Shown one piece after another: positions 7,605 through 17,903 of a stretch of DNA of 51,296 nt. Origin of the DNA: Candidatus Neomarinimicrobiota bacterium (lineage in GTDB: Bacteria; Fidelibacterota; Marinisomatia; Marinisomatales; S15-B10); the NCBI GenBank assembly GCA_030743815.1, contig JASLRT010000086.1, positions 1-51,296 on the forward strand, given 5' to 3'. The notes under the pieces were generated by a model. It made no database searches, was not told where the DNA came from, and saw nothing but the letters and a program-made list of their open reading frames with translations. The position numbers were made by a program, and so were the translations under genes. Within the stretch, counting starts at the first letter, position 1. Every line of letters begins with the position of its first letter.

Positions 7605-8781
7605 TCAGCGTAGTGCTGTCATCGCTGGTGCGCGGCGCACACCTATAGGAACTTTTGAAGGTTCTCTCAGTGGTATTTCGGCTGTCCAACTCGGTGCTAC
7701 CGCCGTCAAGGCTTCCCTGAAAACATCATCTCTCGCACACGATGCGGTTGATGAGGTGATTATGGGAAACGTCCTGCCGGCCGGATTGGGTCAGGCGCCG
7801 GCGCGTCAGACCGCCCTCGCCGCGGGGCTGCCGGAATCTACCGAGTGTCTCACCGTCAACAAGATGTGCGGCTCCGGCTTGAAAGCTGTGATGCTGGCCG
7901 CCCAGGCGGTGCAGCTGGGCGATGCTGATGCAGTTGTAGCCGGAGGCATGGAGAATATGAGTCGCGCCCCTTATCTGCTACCCAAGGGGAGAAAAGGTTA
8001 CAGACTGGGGCACGGTGAAGTACTCGACAGCGTGGTAGTAGACGGTCTGTGGGATGTATACAACGATAAACATATGGGCAGTTGTGCCGAGACGTGCAAC
8101 CGGAAACACAACTTTTCCCGGGCAGAGCAGGATGAGTTTGCCAAGGAGTCTTACTCCCGGGCTCAGCGGGCACAGGAAGACGGTTCTTTCGCCGCCGAAA
8201 TCATCCCGGTAAAAGTAACATTGAGAAAAGGTACTGTTACAGTGTCGGAGGATGAGGAACCGAAACGGGCTAATTTCGACAAGATGACCAGACTGAAGCC
8301 TGCCTTCGAGAAAAACGGCAGTGTCACCGCTGCCAACGCCTCCAAGATTAACGACGGCGCCGCGGCTATGGTTATATTGGCGGAGGATGCGGCGGCCGAA
8401 CTTGGCGTGACGCCCACGGCGCGGATTGTGGCGCAGGCGTCCATCGCACAGGAACCGGAGTGGTTCACCACGGCTCCCATCAGTGCCATCCGCAAGGTGC
8501 TGGACAGGGCGAGCATGTCTCTGGCTGATATCGATCTTTTTGAGATTAACGAAGCTTTTTCCACGGTGGCTCTGGTGGCTATGCGCGAGCTGGACGTGAG
8601 TCATGACATCGTGAATGTCCGGGGCGGTGCGGTAGCACTGGGACATCCAATCGGTGCCAGCGGAGCGAGAATCCTGGTGACCCTACTCCACGCCATGGAG
8701 TCTCTGGATAAGGAGCGGGGCATTGCCGCAATCTGTATCGGCGGGGGTGAGGCGTCGGCGGTGATTGTGGAGAGAATCTGA
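7597..8781 (+). CDS. Acetyl-CoA C-acetyltransferase (thiolase)
   Basis: The 394-residue protein is typical thiolase length. The nucleophile is Cys91 in [11 protein letters not shown], the catalytic His is in [16 protein letters not shown] (near residue 350), and the second Cys is in the C-terminal [10 protein letters not shown] (near 381). [15 protein letters not shown] also fits the family. It condenses two acetyl-CoA units or cleaves 3-ketoacyl-CoA. It overlaps phoH by 8 nt and the acyl-CoA dehydrogenase gene by 1 nt (TGATG), so translation is probably coupled. With that dehydrogenase it suggests short-chain acyl-CoA oxidation, but direction cannot be read from sequence. Confidence 0.93.
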   Translation: MDSQRSAVIAGARRTPIGTFEGSLSGISAVQLGATAVKASLKTSSLAHDAVDEVIMGNVLPAGLGQAPARQTALAAGLPESTECLTVNKMCGSGLKAVMLAAQAVQLGDADAVVAGGMENMSRAPYLLPKGRKGYRLGHGEVLDSVVVDGLWDVYNDKHMGSCAETCNRKHNFSRAEQDEFAKESYSRAQRAQEDGSFAAEIIPVKVTLRKGTVTVSEDEEPKRANFDKMTRLKPAFEKNGSVTAANASKINDGAAAMVILAEDAAAELGVTPTARIVAQASIAQEPEWFTTAPISAIRKVLDRASMSLADIDLFEINEAFSTVALVAMRELDVSHDIVNVRGGAVALGHPIGASGARILVTLLHAMESLDKERGIAAICIGGGEASAVIVERI

Positions 8782-9926
8782 TGTACAATCTTGATTACTC
8801 TGAAGAACAGCTGCTTATTCAGAAGACTGCCCGCGAGTTCGCCAGAGAACATCTGGCGCCCGGTGTCATGGAACGCGACCGGAAAATGGAATTCCCGGCG
8901 GAACAGATCAAGACACTCGGCGAGATGGGTTTTATGGGTATGACCGTTCCCGAAGAATGGGGCGGTGCTGGTGCCGATGTTGTCAGCTACGCCCTGGCCA
9001 TAGAAGAGATCTCCCGTGAGGACGCCTCCGCGGGAGTGATCATGTCCGTCAACAATTCTCTCGTCTGTTACGTTCTGGACGCTTTCGGCACTGATGAGCA
9101 GAAGGGGAAATACCTGAAGAAACTGGCGACCGGGGAGTGGCTCGGCGCTTTTTCACTCAGTGAACCTCAGGCGGGCTCCGACGCCTCAAACCTGAAAACA
9201 TTTGCCGAGAAGGAGGACGATCACTATTTGCTGAAAGGGACCAAGAACTGGGTCAGCAGCGGGATCAACTCCGATGTGGTTATCGTCTTCGCGATGACGG
9301 AGAAGGGAGCGGGACATAAGGGAATCTCGGCTTTCATCGTAGAGAAATCTTTTGACGGTTTTACTACAGGCAAGAAGGAAGACAAGCTCGGCATCCGCGG
9401 TTCGGACACAAGCGAGCTCTACTTCGACAACTGCCCTGTCCCGGAGGTGAATCGGATTGGCGAGGAAAGCAGTGGATTCACTATAGCCATGAAGGCGCTG
9501 GATGGCGGCCGGACCGGTGTTGCAGCTCAGGCCGTAGGTATCGCCAGGGCGGCGCTGGAAGAATCGGTCCGTTATGCGAAGGAGAGAAAACAGTTTGGCA
9601 GTACAATCGCTTCCTTTGGCGCTGTTAAGGAGAAGATAGCCAAGATGGCCACAGACATCTCTGCCGCCCGGTTGCTTGTTCATCAGGCGGCCTACCTGAA
9701 GGACAACGGCAAGCCCTTTTCCACTGAAGCTGCTATGGCAAAATGGTTCGCTTCCAAGACTGCCATGGAGTCCGCTACCGAATGTGTGCAGATTTTCGGT
9801 GGCTACGGCTACATGGAAGAGTACGGCGTTGAACGTCTCATGCGAGATGCCAAGATTACACAGATTTACGAGGGAACTTCGGAAATACAGCAACTGGTCA
9901 TCGCTAGAGCGATGCTGGAGGAATAG
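8781..9926 (+). CDS. Acyl-CoA dehydrogenase (short-chain type)
   Basis: The 381-residue flavoprotein has normal family length. It shows the FAD/substrate signature [16 protein letters not shown] (near residue 125) and the second signature around [17 protein letters not shown]. The catalytic base is expected at the Glu in [10 protein letters not shown] near residue 367, as in butyryl-CoA dehydrogenases. It oxidises acyl-CoA to enoyl-CoA and needs an electron-transfer flavoprotein, which is not coded here. It is coupled to the thiolase gene upstream and followed 2 nt later by the aminotransferase. Branched-chain acyl-CoA is a plausible substrate given the neighbouring aminotransferase and the dehydrogenase complex at 46374-49685, but this is inference. 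Confidence 0.92.
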   Translation: MYNLDYSEEQLLIQKTAREFAREHLAPGVMERDRKMEFPAEQIKTLGEMGFMGMTVPEEWGGAGADVVSYALAIEEISREDASAGVIMSVNNSLVCYVLDAFGTDEQKGKYLKKLATGEWLGAFSLSEPQAGSDASNLKTFAEKEDDHYLLKGTKNWVSSGINSDVVIVFAMTEKGAGHKGISAFIVEKSFDGFTTGKKEDKLGIRGSDTSELYFDNCPVPEVNRIGEESSGFTIAMKALDGGRTGVAAQAVGIARAALEESVRYAKERKQFGSTIASFGAVKEKIAKMATDISAARLLVHQAAYLKDNGKPFSTEAAMAKWFASKTAMESATECVQIFGGYGYMEEYGVERLMRDAKITQIYEGTSEIQQLVIARAMLEE

Positions 9927-9928
9927 AG

Positions 9929-10972
9929 ATGAACGGCGTCGAAGCAGAAGTGGCGGAAACGGTGGCGTGGGATGAACTTAGTTTCACGTTGACACCGACC
10001 CGTTCCATGTATGTGGCAGAATGTAAGATGGGAGAAGATTGGAACTCAGGCGAATTGAAGTCGTTTGGTGACTTCTCGATTTCGCCCGCGGCGGCCGTGT
10101 TGAATTACGGTCAGGGTGTCTTCGAGGGGATGAAAGCTTATCATAGCGCCAGGGACCGTGTCGTCCTGTTTCGGCCCGAGAGAAATGCACGCCGTTTTCA
10201 GGCATCTGCCGAGCGACTGTGTATTCCGCCTGTACCGCAAGGAATATTCATGCAGGCTGTGACCTCCACAGTAGGGGACAATCTCGATTTTGTCCCTCCG
10301 CTGGGCAAGGGTAGCCTCTACATTCGACCGTGTGTCTGGGGAACGGGACCGGTACTGGGTGTTCAGCCGGCGCCGTCATATACTTTTGTGGTCTACGTAT
10401 CGCCCGTCGGTCCTTACTTCAAAGGTGGTATGAGATTATTACATCTTGAGGTGACAAAACAGTTTCACCGGGCTGCTCCCCGGGGAACGGGAAATGCGAA
10501 GGCTATCGGGAACTATGCCGCATCGCTCTATCCGCTTAAACTCGCCAAGGCGAAAGGATTTGATGAAATACTCTATCTGAATGCCGCCGATGAAAACTAC
10601 GTGGAGGAAGTCGGCTCAGCCAACCTCTTCATCCTTTCAGACGGTGTTCTGAAGACGCCGGCTCTGGACGGCTCCATCCTTCCCGGAATAACTCGTGACT
10701 CGGTGATCCGGCTCGCCCGTGAAAAGCTCAACCTGGAAGTCCATGAAACAGAGGTGTCGGTCAGTGATGTGGTGCAGGCTGACGAAGTCTTCTGTACGGG
10801 GACAGCGGCCGTCATCACCCCTATCGGTGAGATCACCACCGACGAGGGACACAATCTCATTACTGAATCGGTGGGACCCGTCTCCAGGCAACTCTACGAT
10901 CTTCTGACAGGAATCCAGAAGGAAGAGGTGGAGGATCCCTTCGGATGGGTGATACCTCTCCAGGAACAGTGA
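9929..10972 (+). CDS. ilvE: Branched-chain amino acid aminotransferase
   Basis: The 347-residue PLP enzyme belongs to fold type IV and has the length of the longer (eukaryote-like) BCAT group. The PLP lysine lies in GNAKAIGNYAASL (near residue 190). Other signatures are GQGVFEGMKAY (near 60), LYIRPCVWGTGP and VEEVGSANLFIL. It interconverts Val, Leu and Ile with their 2-oxo acids, using 2-oxoglutarate. Its product is the substrate of the dehydrogenase complex coded at 46374-49685. The gene starts with ATG 2 nt after the upstream stop, with a GGAGGAATAGAG ribosome-binding site inside the previous gene's end. Confidence 0.92.
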   Translation: MNGVEAEVAETVAWDELSFTLTPTRSMYVAECKMGEDWNSGELKSFGDFSISPAAAVLNYGQGVFEGMKAYHSARDRVVLFRPERNARRFQASAERLCIPPVPQGIFMQAVTSTVGDNLDFVPPLGKGSLYIRPCVWGTGPVLGVQPAPSYTFVVYVSPVGPYFKGGMRLLHLEVTKQFHRAAPRGTGNAKAIGNYAASLYPLKLAKAKGFDEILYLNAADENYVEEVGSANLFILSDGVLKTPALDGSILPGITRDSVIRLAREKLNLEVHETEVSVSDVVQADEVFCTGTAAVITPIGEITTDEGHNLITESVGPVSRQLYDLLTGIQKEEVEDPFGWVIPLQEQ

Positions 10973-10984
10973 ACAGGTGACCAC

Positions 10985-11407
10985 GTGAAGAATCGTCGTA
11001 TGGCCCGTGAGCTCGTTTTACAGGGAATCTACGCCTTTGAAATGACCGGAGATCCGTATGAAAAAATCCTGGCTGACCTGAAGCGTAATCGGGAGATAAA
11101 CGCCGATGTGGAAGAATTTATGCAGAGACTCTTCAGCTCAACTGTAGAGCATGCCGACTGGTCTAAGCAAGAGATCATCAGTCGGTTGGAAAACTGGGAT
11201 TATGAGCGGGTGGCACTCATCGACCGCCTGATCCTTCAGATGATGATTTGCGAGATGGTATTCCTGGAAGACGTCCCGCCAAAAGTATCCATTACTGAAG
11301 GTGTAGAGATTTCGAAGAAGTACAGTACCGAGGAAAGTGGTGCATTTATCAACGGTATTCTCGACTCCATCTATCACTCCCTTAATGAGCTTTCGGAGCC
11401 GGTGTAA
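10985..11407 (+). CDS. nusB: Transcription antitermination protein NusB
   Basis: The 140-residue all-helical protein starts NRRMARELVLQGIYAFEMTG, the usual NusB opening, and ends with the conserved block VPPKVSITEGVEISKKYSTE plus SGAFINGILDSIY. NusB binds boxA RNA with NusE (S10) to prevent premature termination in rRNA operons. Length is normal. The start codon is GTG. It sits in the close-packed string between ilvE (12-nt gap) and a phosphoesterase gene (3-nt gap). Confidence 0.93.
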   Translation: MKNRRMARELVLQGIYAFEMTGDPYEKILADLKRNREINADVEEFMQRLFSSTVEHADWSKQEIISRLENWDYERVALIDRLILQMMICEMVFLEDVPPKVSITEGVEISKKYSTEESGAFINGILDSIYHSLNELSEPV

Positions 11408-11410
11408 TAA

Positions 11411-12145
11411 GTGCGGCTGGCGGTCGTCTCCGATATTCATGCTAATAGAGAGGCGCTGGAGGTGGTTCTTGAATCAATCGGTAATGCCAGCATCGATAGA
11501 ATTGTCTGTCTGGGTGATCTGGTGGGCTATGGGGTCGACTATGAATACTGCATATCAGCCGTCAGTGAACATGCGCATATTAGTCTAATGGGAAATCACG
11601 ATTCAGCTGTCATTGGTACAGATTCGCCCACCGGTTCCCCGTGGCAGATGAATCCCCAGGCGCGAAAATCGGCGGAATGGACGATGAAGAATCTGTCCGC
11701 GGATCAGCGAGATTATCTATCCGGTCTCGAGATGTCGCATAGCCAGGAAGATCTTCTTTTCGTCCACAGTGCTCCCACCAGCCCGGGAAAGTGGTATTAC
11801 ATTTCGGACCCGGTTTCGGCAGCGCTTCATTTCAGTAGTTTTGAGGAACATCTCTGTTTTGTGGGACATTCACATATTCCGGGCATCTATTTTCAAGATG
11901 AAGAGTACCGGCACTACGTGGAAGGAGAGGTGGAGTTGCCATCAGAGAAAAGAGCAATTATTAACGTGGGAAGCGCTGGTCAGCCCCGGGATGGGGATCC
12001 GAGGGCGTGCTATATCGTCCTTGACACAATGAAAGAAACAGCGGAATTTACCAGGGTGGCCTATGACATTCAAAAGGCAACTGATAAAATATTGAAGGTG
12101 GGAGTCTCAGAATCCCATGCGAGCAGACTTTTCTTAGGGATATAA
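11411..12145 (+). CDS. Calcineurin-like metallophosphoesterase (MJ0936/YfcE type)
   Basis: The 244-residue protein carries the full metal-ligand set of the family: AVVSDIHAN (residues 4-12), [10 protein letters not shown] (near 35), LMGNHDSAV (near 60), FVHSAPTSP (near 117), and CFVGHSHIP (near 145), then [17 protein letters not shown]. It has no signal peptide. Homologues hydrolyse phosphodiesters or nucleotides with Mn2+ or similar metals; the true substrate is not predictable. The GTG start at 11411 lies 3 nt after the nusB stop, and secA begins 1 nt after its own stop, so it is part of the same packed run. Confidence 0.88.
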   Translation: MRLAVVSDIHANREALEVVLESIGNASIDRIVCLGDLVGYGVDYEYCISAVSEHAHISLMGNHDSAVIGTDSPTGSPWQMNPQARKSAEWTMKNLSADQRDYLSGLEMSHSQEDLLFVHSAPTSPGKWYYISDPVSAALHFSSFEEHLCFVGHSHIPGIYFQDEEYRHYVEGEVELPSEKRAIINVGSAGQPRDGDPRACYIVLDTMKETAEFTRVAYDIQKATDKILKVGVSESHASRLFLGI

Positions 12146-12146
12146 A

Positions 12147-15100
12147 ATGGCGGGCGGTTTACTTAAAAATATGTTCGGATCCAAGTCTGAACGCGAAATC
12201 AAGAACCTTTTTCCAATTGTTGACGGAATCAATACGATTTATGAATCTCTCTCCAGTAAGTCTGATGAGGAGTTAGTGGAGAGGACGCATCAGTTTCAGG
12301 CGCAGATCAGGGAGAAAAACGAAGAAGCTGAAGAGGTCGGCAAGGCTGAAGGACTGGTTGAGGAACAGCTGGATAAACATGTCTTCAACGCTGAACAAGA
12401 GGTTTTAGAAACTATCTTGCCGGAAGCATTTGCCATGGTTAAGGAGATCTGTCGGCGCATGATGGGGGAATCGTGGAAGATAGTGGGACAACCGATCACG
12501 TGGGAAATGATTCCTTATGATGTACAGCTTATAGGCGCAGTAGTTCTCCACCGGGGCAAGGTTACGGAGATGAAGACTGGCGAAGGAAAAACGCTCGCAG
12601 CGACAATGCCGATCTATCTCAATGCGCTTACAGGCCGTGGTGTCCACATCGTCACTGTGAATGATTATCTGGCCCAGAGAGATGCGGAGTGGATGGGCCA
12701 GATTTATGAGAGGTTGGGGCTCACTGTCGGCTCTATTTTGAATGAGATGGACAGTGAGCAGCGGAGAGAAATATATAGCAGGGACATCACCTACGGCACT
12801 AACAACGAATTCGGCTTCGATTACCTGCGGGACAACATGGCTCTGTCAAGGGAGGAACAGGTTCAGCGGGGCCACGCCTACGCCATAATAGATGAGGTAG
12901 ACAGTATTCTGATCGACGAGGCCCGGACGCCACTCATCATCTCTGGAGCTGTCGATCATCCCACTGATTCGAAGTACCGCGAATTGAAACCCCTGGTGGA
13001 GAAGCTGGTAAGAAAGCAGACCAGTCTGGTGAACAAATTAGTAAGCGAGGCTGAGTCCCTTCTGGAAAAGGGAGAAGATTACGATACAGGATACAAGCTG
13101 TTGCAGGCGATGCGGGGTGCGCCTAAGAACCGCCGGTTGCAAAAGGTGTTTCAGGAACAGGGTACCAGAAAGCTTGCTTTGAATGTTGAGTCAGACCATA
13201 TGCGTGATAAGCGGCTGCATGAGGTGGATGAAGATCTCTATTTCAGTATGGACGAAAAAAGTCACGTTATTGATCTGACGGAAAAAGGCCGCGACGCCAT
13301 CGCCCCTGATAATCCAGAAATGTTTGTCATTCCCGATTTGGGAGAGATACTCCACGAGATAGATAACAATCCGTCACTCACTTCTGTTGAGCGACAGCAG
13401 GAAGCGGAGAAAGTAAGGCTCCTCCACAGCAGCCGCAGCGAGAAAATTCATAACATTTCTCAGCTGTTGAGAGCTTATTCGCTCTATGAGAAGGATGTGG
13501 ACTATGTGGTTCAGAACGGGAAGGTTCTCATTGTGGACGAATTCACGGGGCGGATTCTTGCCGGTCGCCGCTATAGCGAAGGGTTACACCAAGCTCTGGA
13601 AGCTAAGGAAAATGTGACTATCGAGCGTGAGACTCAGACCCTCGCTACCATCACACTTCAGAACTACTTCAGACTATATCACAAGTTAGCCGGTATGACC
13701 GGCACTGCCGAAACGGAGGCGGAGGAACTTCACTCCATATATGGCCTCGATGTGACCGTTATCCCTACTAATGAACAAGTCAGTCGTATTGATCATGAAG
13801 ACGAAGTTTACAAGACAAAGCGGGAGAAGTATAACGGTGTACTAGACGAGATTGTGGACAGTCACAAGCGGGGGCAACCGGTGCTGGTAGGCACCATCAG
13901 CGTTGAGGCATCGGAGACGCTCTCCCGCATGTTGAAGCGCCGGGGCATTCCTCACAACGTACTGAATGCTAAGCATCACCAGCGGGAGGCGGAGATTGTG
14001 GTCAGGGCTGGTGATCGGGGCGCCGTTACTATCGCCACGAACATGGCTGGCCGGGGCACTGACATCAAGCTCGGTGAAGGTGTTGTTGACGCTGGCGGTC
14101 TGCATATCATAGGTACCGAGCGGCACGAATCACGGCGGATCGATCTGCAGTTGCGGGGTCGTTCCGGCCGCCAGGGTGATCCCGGTTCGTCACGATTCTA
14201 CCTGAGCCTCGAAGATGACCTCATGCGTCTCTTTAATAGTGAGCGTATCGCTAGCATTATGGATAAACTTGGTGTAGAGGAGGGCGAAGTCATTACCCAC
14301 AGAATGGTAACCCGGTCTATCGAGCGGGCTCAGAAAAAGGTGGAGGAGAGAAACTTTGCCATCAGGAAACGCTTGCTTGAGTACGATGATGTAATGAACC
14401 AGCAGAGGGAAGTAGTTTACAGCCGCAGGAACCATGCCCTCACGCGGGACGACATCCGTGATGAAATTTCTGTGCTTCAGGATGAGTTAGTCGAAGATAT
14501 GCTGGAACTGCACGGTGACGGAAGCGGCGATCCTGCCGATTGGAATTGGGAAGAGTTTGAGAGTGAACTGTCCTCGGTGCTGACTATTGAAGCTGATGAA
14601 GAGATACGTTCTGTCACATCCGCGGACGGAATCCGTAACAAGATCCTGGAAAAAGGTAAAGCTGTCTATGCGGCACGCGAGAGCCTCATTCCGGCTGAGA
14701 TTATGCGCGCGTTTGAACGTTATGTGGTCCTGCGTACCATCGATGAAAAGTGGAAAGATCATCTCTACGCCATGGATCAATTGCGCGAAGGCATCAACCT
14801 GCGTGCCTACGGTCAGAAAGATCCTCTCCTGGAGTACAAGTCCGAAGGGTTCGATATGTTTATTGAATTCCTGAGAGAGGTGAATCGCGATACGGTTCAG
14901 AGGCTCTATCGGACGCAACTTCAGGGGATGGATCAAGCGCCGACGATGAGGGGCCGTGCCCCCGCTCGCCGTGTACGTACGCAACACGATGAGACTATCG
15001 GTATGGGTATGGCAGCGCCCACTAACGGGGACGGGCAACCAGCGCAACCAGCACCCGCTGGTAAGCCTCAGCCTATTCATGTGGAGAAGAAGGTAGGCCG

Positions 15101-15158
15101 GAACGAACCGTGTCCATGCGGTAGTGGCAAGAAGTTCAAGAAATGCCACGGAGCGTAA
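12147..15158 (+). CDS. secA: Preprotein translocase ATPase SecA
   Basis: The 1003-residue motor of the Sec pathway has Walker A MKTGEGKT (residues 142-149), Walker [22 protein letters not shown], the RNA-helicase-like [12 protein letters not shown] and [17 protein letters not shown] motifs, and a C-terminal SEC-C zinc motif ([17 protein letters not shown]) that binds SecB or lipids. A Pro/Ala/Gln-rich linker of about 40 residues precedes the zinc tail. It is longer than the E. coli protein (901), as is common in the FCB group. It is the last gene of the phoH-to-secA run; the downstream 200 bp shows no clear terminator. Confidence 0.97.
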   Translation: MAGGLLKNMFGSKSEREIKNLFPIVDGINTIYESLSSKSDEELVERTHQFQAQIREKNEEAEEVGKAEGLVEEQLDKHVFNAEQEVLETILPEAFAMVKEICRRMMGESWKIVGQPITWEMIPYDVQLIGAVVLHRGKVTEMKTGEGKTLAATMPIYLNALTGRGVHIVTVNDYLAQRDAEWMGQIYERLGLTVGSILNEMDSEQRREIYSRDITYGTNNEFGFDYLRDNMALSREEQVQRGHAYAIIDEVDSILIDEARTPLIISGAVDHPTDSKYRELKPLVEKLVRKQTSLVNKLVSEAESLLEKGEDYDTGYKLLQAMRGAPKNRRLQKVFQEQGTRKLALNVESDHMRDKRLHEVDEDLYFSMDEKSHVIDLTEKGRDAIAPDNPEMFVIPDLGEILHEIDNNPSLTSVERQQEAEKVRLLHSSRSEKIHNISQLLRAYSLYEKDVDYVVQNGKVLIVDEFTGRILAGRRYSEGLHQALEAKENVTIERETQTLATITLQNYFRLYHKLAGMTGTAETEAEELHSIYGLDVTVIPTNEQVSRIDHEDEVYKTKREKYNGVLDEIVDSHKRGQPVLVGTISVEASETLSRMLKRRGIPHNVLNAKHHQREAEIVVRAGDRGAVTIATNMAGRGTDIKLGEGVVDAGGLHIIGTERHESRRIDLQLRGRSGRQGDPGSSRFYLSLEDDLMRLFNSERIASIMDKLGVEEGEVITHRMVTRSIERAQKKVEERNFAIRKRLLEYDDVMNQQREVVYSRRNHALTRDDIRDEISVLQDELVEDMLELHGDGSGDPADWNWEEFESELSSVLTIEADEEIRSVTSADGIRNKILEKGKAVYAARESLIPAEIMRAFERYVVLRTIDEKWKDHLYAMDQLREGINLRAYGQKDPLLEYKSEGFDMFIEFLREVNRDTVQRLYRTQLQGMDQAPTMRGRAPARRVRTQHDETIGMGMAAPTNGDGQPAQPAPAGKPQPIHVEKKVGRNEPCPCGSGKKFKKCHGA

Positions 15159-15362
15159 GTTCAACGGCTCTGATTACTGGTTATTGGTAGTATCCGCCGG
15201 GGCTGACTACCGCTCAACCAGCTACCCCTCCACTAGTCATCAGTTACCACTCCACCCGCATTCCATTGCGGCAGGCAAGCTCACCTCAACCTCTATCCTT
15301 TGGCAAACAGCAATAATCTCCTATATTTTGCCGATGCTTGACAGGTATAACTGTATTGAATT

Positions 15363-15446
15363 GCCGCGGTGGTGGAATTGGTAGACACGCTAGCCTTAGG
15401 AGCTAGTCTTCCTTAGAAGGTGCGAGTTCGAGTCTCGCCCGCGGCA
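15363..15446 (+). tRNA. tRNA-Leu (anticodon UAG)
   Basis: The 7-bp acceptor stem is GCCGCGG (15363-15369) with CCGCGGC (15439-15445). The anticodon stem is CTAGC/GCTAG (15390-15394, 15402-15406) around loop CTTAGGA, giving TAG at 15397-15399. A long variable arm (TCTTCCTTAGAAGG) marks a class II tRNA, and the T-arm has GCGAG-TTCGAGT-CTCGC. The discriminator is A, as in tRNA-Leu. The 3' CCA is not encoded. TTGACA at 15338-15343 may be part of its promoter, but I find no well-spaced -10. Confidence 0.97.
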
Positions 15447-15604
15447 CATTCTGAGTCGTGAAAGTAGCAGTCGCCGTAAAATTATTGGTCAGAGCGGACT
15501 TTCGCGATACTCATCCTGAGACAGCGTTAATTCTTTTTGCTCATAAGGAATGCATGATCGTAAATTGCCCGCCTTAAAAAAACGACCAGCAATCATTTGG
15601 ACAC

Positions 15605-16450
15605 ATGTCACAGGAAATTGAGAAGAAATCCGCGCTGAGGGTAATTGTTCACTCTTTCTTTGTTGTTCCGTTTTTAATTGCACTATTTGGGGTGCTGATC
15701 TTCTTTATGTGGCGCCTGCTAACGCACGAGCCGCGGGTAGCTGAAGACTATATCACTGATGTAAGAATTGGTAGCGCCACAAAGCGTTGGCAGTCGGCCT
15801 ATGAACTGTCTAAGATTATTGCCTCGCCGGACTGGGCACCGCAGGATGATCGCTTTGCCACGGAGATGCTGACGGCGTACGAGTACTCTCTGAGAGATCC
15901 AGACACTCGCGTCAGACAGTACCTTATCCGGGCCATGGGAAATTCAGGCCTAACCGAATTCTCGAAAACCATTCAGAGTGCACTCGCAGAACCGGGTGAA
16001 GCTGTTGTGGCGGACGCTGTCTATGCACTGGGACTAATCGGCGGAGATCAGAACCTGACACCGATCGTTGAGATGACGGAGCATCAATCTGACCTGGTGA
16101 GGAACAGATCCGCTATCGCCCTCGGAAATCTTGGGCTGCAGGATTGTATCCCTTCCTTGCAGAAACTACTGTATGATATTGAGCCGAATGTGCGCTGGAA
16201 TGCGGCTGTATCGCTGGCAAAACTCGACAGCGACAGCGGCCGTGATATTTTGTTAAATTTATTGCACAGAGGATATCTGGAAGAATTTGATGAAGTAGAT
16301 CCGTACGAGCAGACTGAAGCGATGTTGACGGCTATCAATGCAGCTTCTCTCCTGGGCGATTCATCTCTTAATGCAGCGATTATGAAACTGAGCCAGGAAG
16401 ATATGAATATGAAAGTACGTGATGCAGCCATGAAAGCGCTCAATCTTTAG
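15605..16450 (+). CDS. Membrane-anchored HEAT-repeat protein
   Basis: The 281-residue protein has one N-terminal membrane segment (about residues 12-36, VIVHSFFVVPFLIALFGVLIFF) followed by helical repeats of about 30 residues. Examples are DTRVRQYLIRAMGNSG, DAVYALGLIGGDQNL, RNRSAIALGNLG, VRWNAAVSLAKLDS and VRDAAMKALNL, typical HEAT/PBS-lyase-like repeats. HEAT repeats usually mediate protein contacts. It is the first gene of the Rieske/cytochrome b/multiheme operon (12-nt gap to the Rieske gene), so an assembly or structural role in that complex is a reasonable inference. No enzyme motif is seen. Confidence 0.8.
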   Translation: MSQEIEKKSALRVIVHSFFVVPFLIALFGVLIFFMWRLLTHEPRVAEDYITDVRIGSATKRWQSAYELSKIIASPDWAPQDDRFATEMLTAYEYSLRDPDTRVRQYLIRAMGNSGLTEFSKTIQSALAEPGEAVVADAVYALGLIGGDQNLTPIVEMTEHQSDLVRNRSAIALGNLGLQDCIPSLQKLLYDIEPNVRWNAAVSLAKLDSDSGRDILLNLLHRGYLEEFDEVDPYEQTEAMLTAINAASLLGDSSLNAAIMKLSQEDMNMKVRDAAMKALNL

Positions 16451-16462
16451 GGAATACAGGCT

Positions 16463-17062
16463 ATGAGTGACAAGGAAAAGCAGGTGACGCAAGAGTCAGA
16501 CGCTGAAGAAACTTTGAAAGAAAAAAAGGTGCCTAAGCAACCAAAGGCTTCTATCGGGGAAGATACGTTCGAAGAAAAAGTGAGGCGTCGTTCGTTCATC
16601 TCCTGGCTTACAGTTGCCTGGATCACCTTTACGGCAGCAACGGGCGCCTTCTTCACGATGATGATGCGCTTCATGTTCCCCAATGTGCTTTTCGAACCGC
16701 CGCAGTCGTTCAAGATCGGTTACCCTGATGAATATAAGGTGGGTGAAGTAGATCTGAGATGGAAGAACAAACATGGTATCTGGGTGGTAAGAAATTCGGA
16801 GCAGATTTATGCTCTCTCCACTGTATGTACCCACCTTGGATGTATGCCTAATTGGCTGGAGAATGAGCAAAAGTTTAAATGTCCCTGTCACGGGAGCGGT
16901 TTTCGTATGACGGGCATTAACTTCGAAGGTCCCGCACCCAGGCCGCTGGAACGATTCAAGATTGTATTGGCTGATGATGGTCAAATGTTGATTGATAAGA
17001 CCAAAAAATATCAATATGAGAAAGGTCAGTGGAGCAACCCAGAATCTTTTCTGGTTGTATAG
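16463..17062 (+). CDS. Rieske [2Fe-2S] iron-sulfur protein of a bc/b6f-type complex
   Basis: The 199-residue protein has a charged N-terminus, a RRRSF twin-arginine-like start, one membrane segment (about residues 40-62) and a periplasmic Rieske domain. The cluster ligands are in CTHLGCMPNW and CPCHGSGF (C-x-H-x2-GC and C-x2-H), with the disulfide cysteines also present. It passes electrons from quinol at the Qo site to the cytochrome c partner. It is followed 25 nt later by the cytochrome b gene. Identification is secure. Confidence 0.95.
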   Translation: MSDKEKQVTQESDAEETLKEKKVPKQPKASIGEDTFEEKVRRRSFISWLTVAWITFTAATGAFFTMMMRFMFPNVLFEPPQSFKIGYPDEYKVGEVDLRWKNKHGIWVVRNSEQIYALSTVCTHLGCMPNWLENEQKFKCPCHGSGFRMTGINFEGPAPRPLERFKIVLADDGQMLIDKTKKYQYEKGQWSNPESFLVV

Positions 17063-17087
17063 TTAGAATTTCGACTCGGGGAGAAAG

Positions 17088-17879
17088 ATGAGCGAGAAAT
17101 CTAAGAAGAACATTTTCGAACGATTCGGTGAGTCGGCTGTCTGGAAGTCGATTTTTAGATCTGGCGTGCCGCGCTCCCGCCGCCAGCGGATGATGTCGGT
17201 GCTTAACAGTGTTTTCTTGCATCTTCATCCTGTTCGCCTGCCGCGACACGCCATCAAGCTCAAGTTCACCTGGTGTATGGGTGGACTATCGTTCTTTCTC
17301 TTCCTGGTGCTCACAATTTCTGGTATCCTCCTCATGTTCTATTACCGTCCCACCGTGGAATATGCTTATGTGGATATGATAGACCTTGGCGAACAGGTAC
17401 CTCTCGGCATCATGCGGGAGATCCATCGCTGGGGAGCGCATGCAATGGTCATCACAGTCTGGCTGCACATGTTCAGGGTATTCATGACCGGATCGTACAA
17501 ACCGCCGCGGGAGTTCAATTGGGCGGTGGGTGTTATTCTTCTCACCCTGACGCTGCTACTCAGTTTTACAGGCTACCTTCTGCCGTGGGATCAGCTTGCC
17601 ATCTGGGCGATCACAGTGGGTACCAACATGGCCCGAGCAACACCCTTTCTTGGCCATGAGGGGCCCGGGGCTGCTCTGCTCAGCCTGGGTGACATCAACT
17701 TCGTACACGCTGCCAGCGATGTTCGCTTTGCATTGCTGGGTGGTCGCTTTGTCGGCGAAGCAGCACTGTTAAGATTTTATGTGCTGCATTGCATTGGATT
17801 TCCGTTCATCATCATGATTCTGATGGCGGTTCACTTTTGGAGAATAAGGAAAGACGGCGGTATCTCGGGACCGACCTAA
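17088..17879 (+). CDS. Cytochrome b6-like subunit (N-terminal half of cytochrome b)
   Basis: The 263-residue protein carries four membrane helices and the two bis-His heme b pairs. The first is [19 protein letters not shown] (H-x13-H); the second is [12 protein letters not shown]...AVHFW (H-x14-H), the spacing seen in cytochrome b6. It ends in RKDGGISGP, also b6-like. Cys63 in FTWCMGG sits where b6 has the cysteine that binds heme c_i (FYCLGG in plastid b6). Phrases such as [11 protein letters not shown] and [10 protein letters not shown] fit the family. It acts in the inner membrane as the quinol-oxidising core with the next gene product. The N-terminal 55 residues form a basic extension. 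Confidence 0.95.
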   Translation: MSEKSKKNIFERFGESAVWKSIFRSGVPRSRRQRMMSVLNSVFLHLHPVRLPRHAIKLKFTWCMGGLSFFLFLVLTISGILLMFYYRPTVEYAYVDMIDLGEQVPLGIMREIHRWGAHAMVITVWLHMFRVFMTGSYKPPREFNWAVGVILLTLTLLLSFTGYLLPWDQLAIWAITVGTNMARATPFLGHEGPGAALLSLGDINFVHAASDVRFALLGGRFVGEAALLRFYVLHCIGFPFIIMILMAVHFWRIRKDGGISGPT

Positions 17880-17903
17880 GAGAACTCAGGCGAATAGACC
17901 ATT

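Noticed and set aside
7978-8646. Long open frame on the minus strand within the thiolase gene
   Set aside because: Shadow frame of a conserved gene, caused by codon bias; rich in His, Arg and Cys with no family likeness.
14487-15164. Open frame of 225 codons antisense to secA
   Set aside because: Overlaps the conserved SecA C-terminus and has no motif or ribosome-binding support.
15338-15362. TTGACA before tRNA-Leu as a promoter
   Set aside because: No -10 hexamer at proper spacing before the tRNA start, so not listed as a feature.
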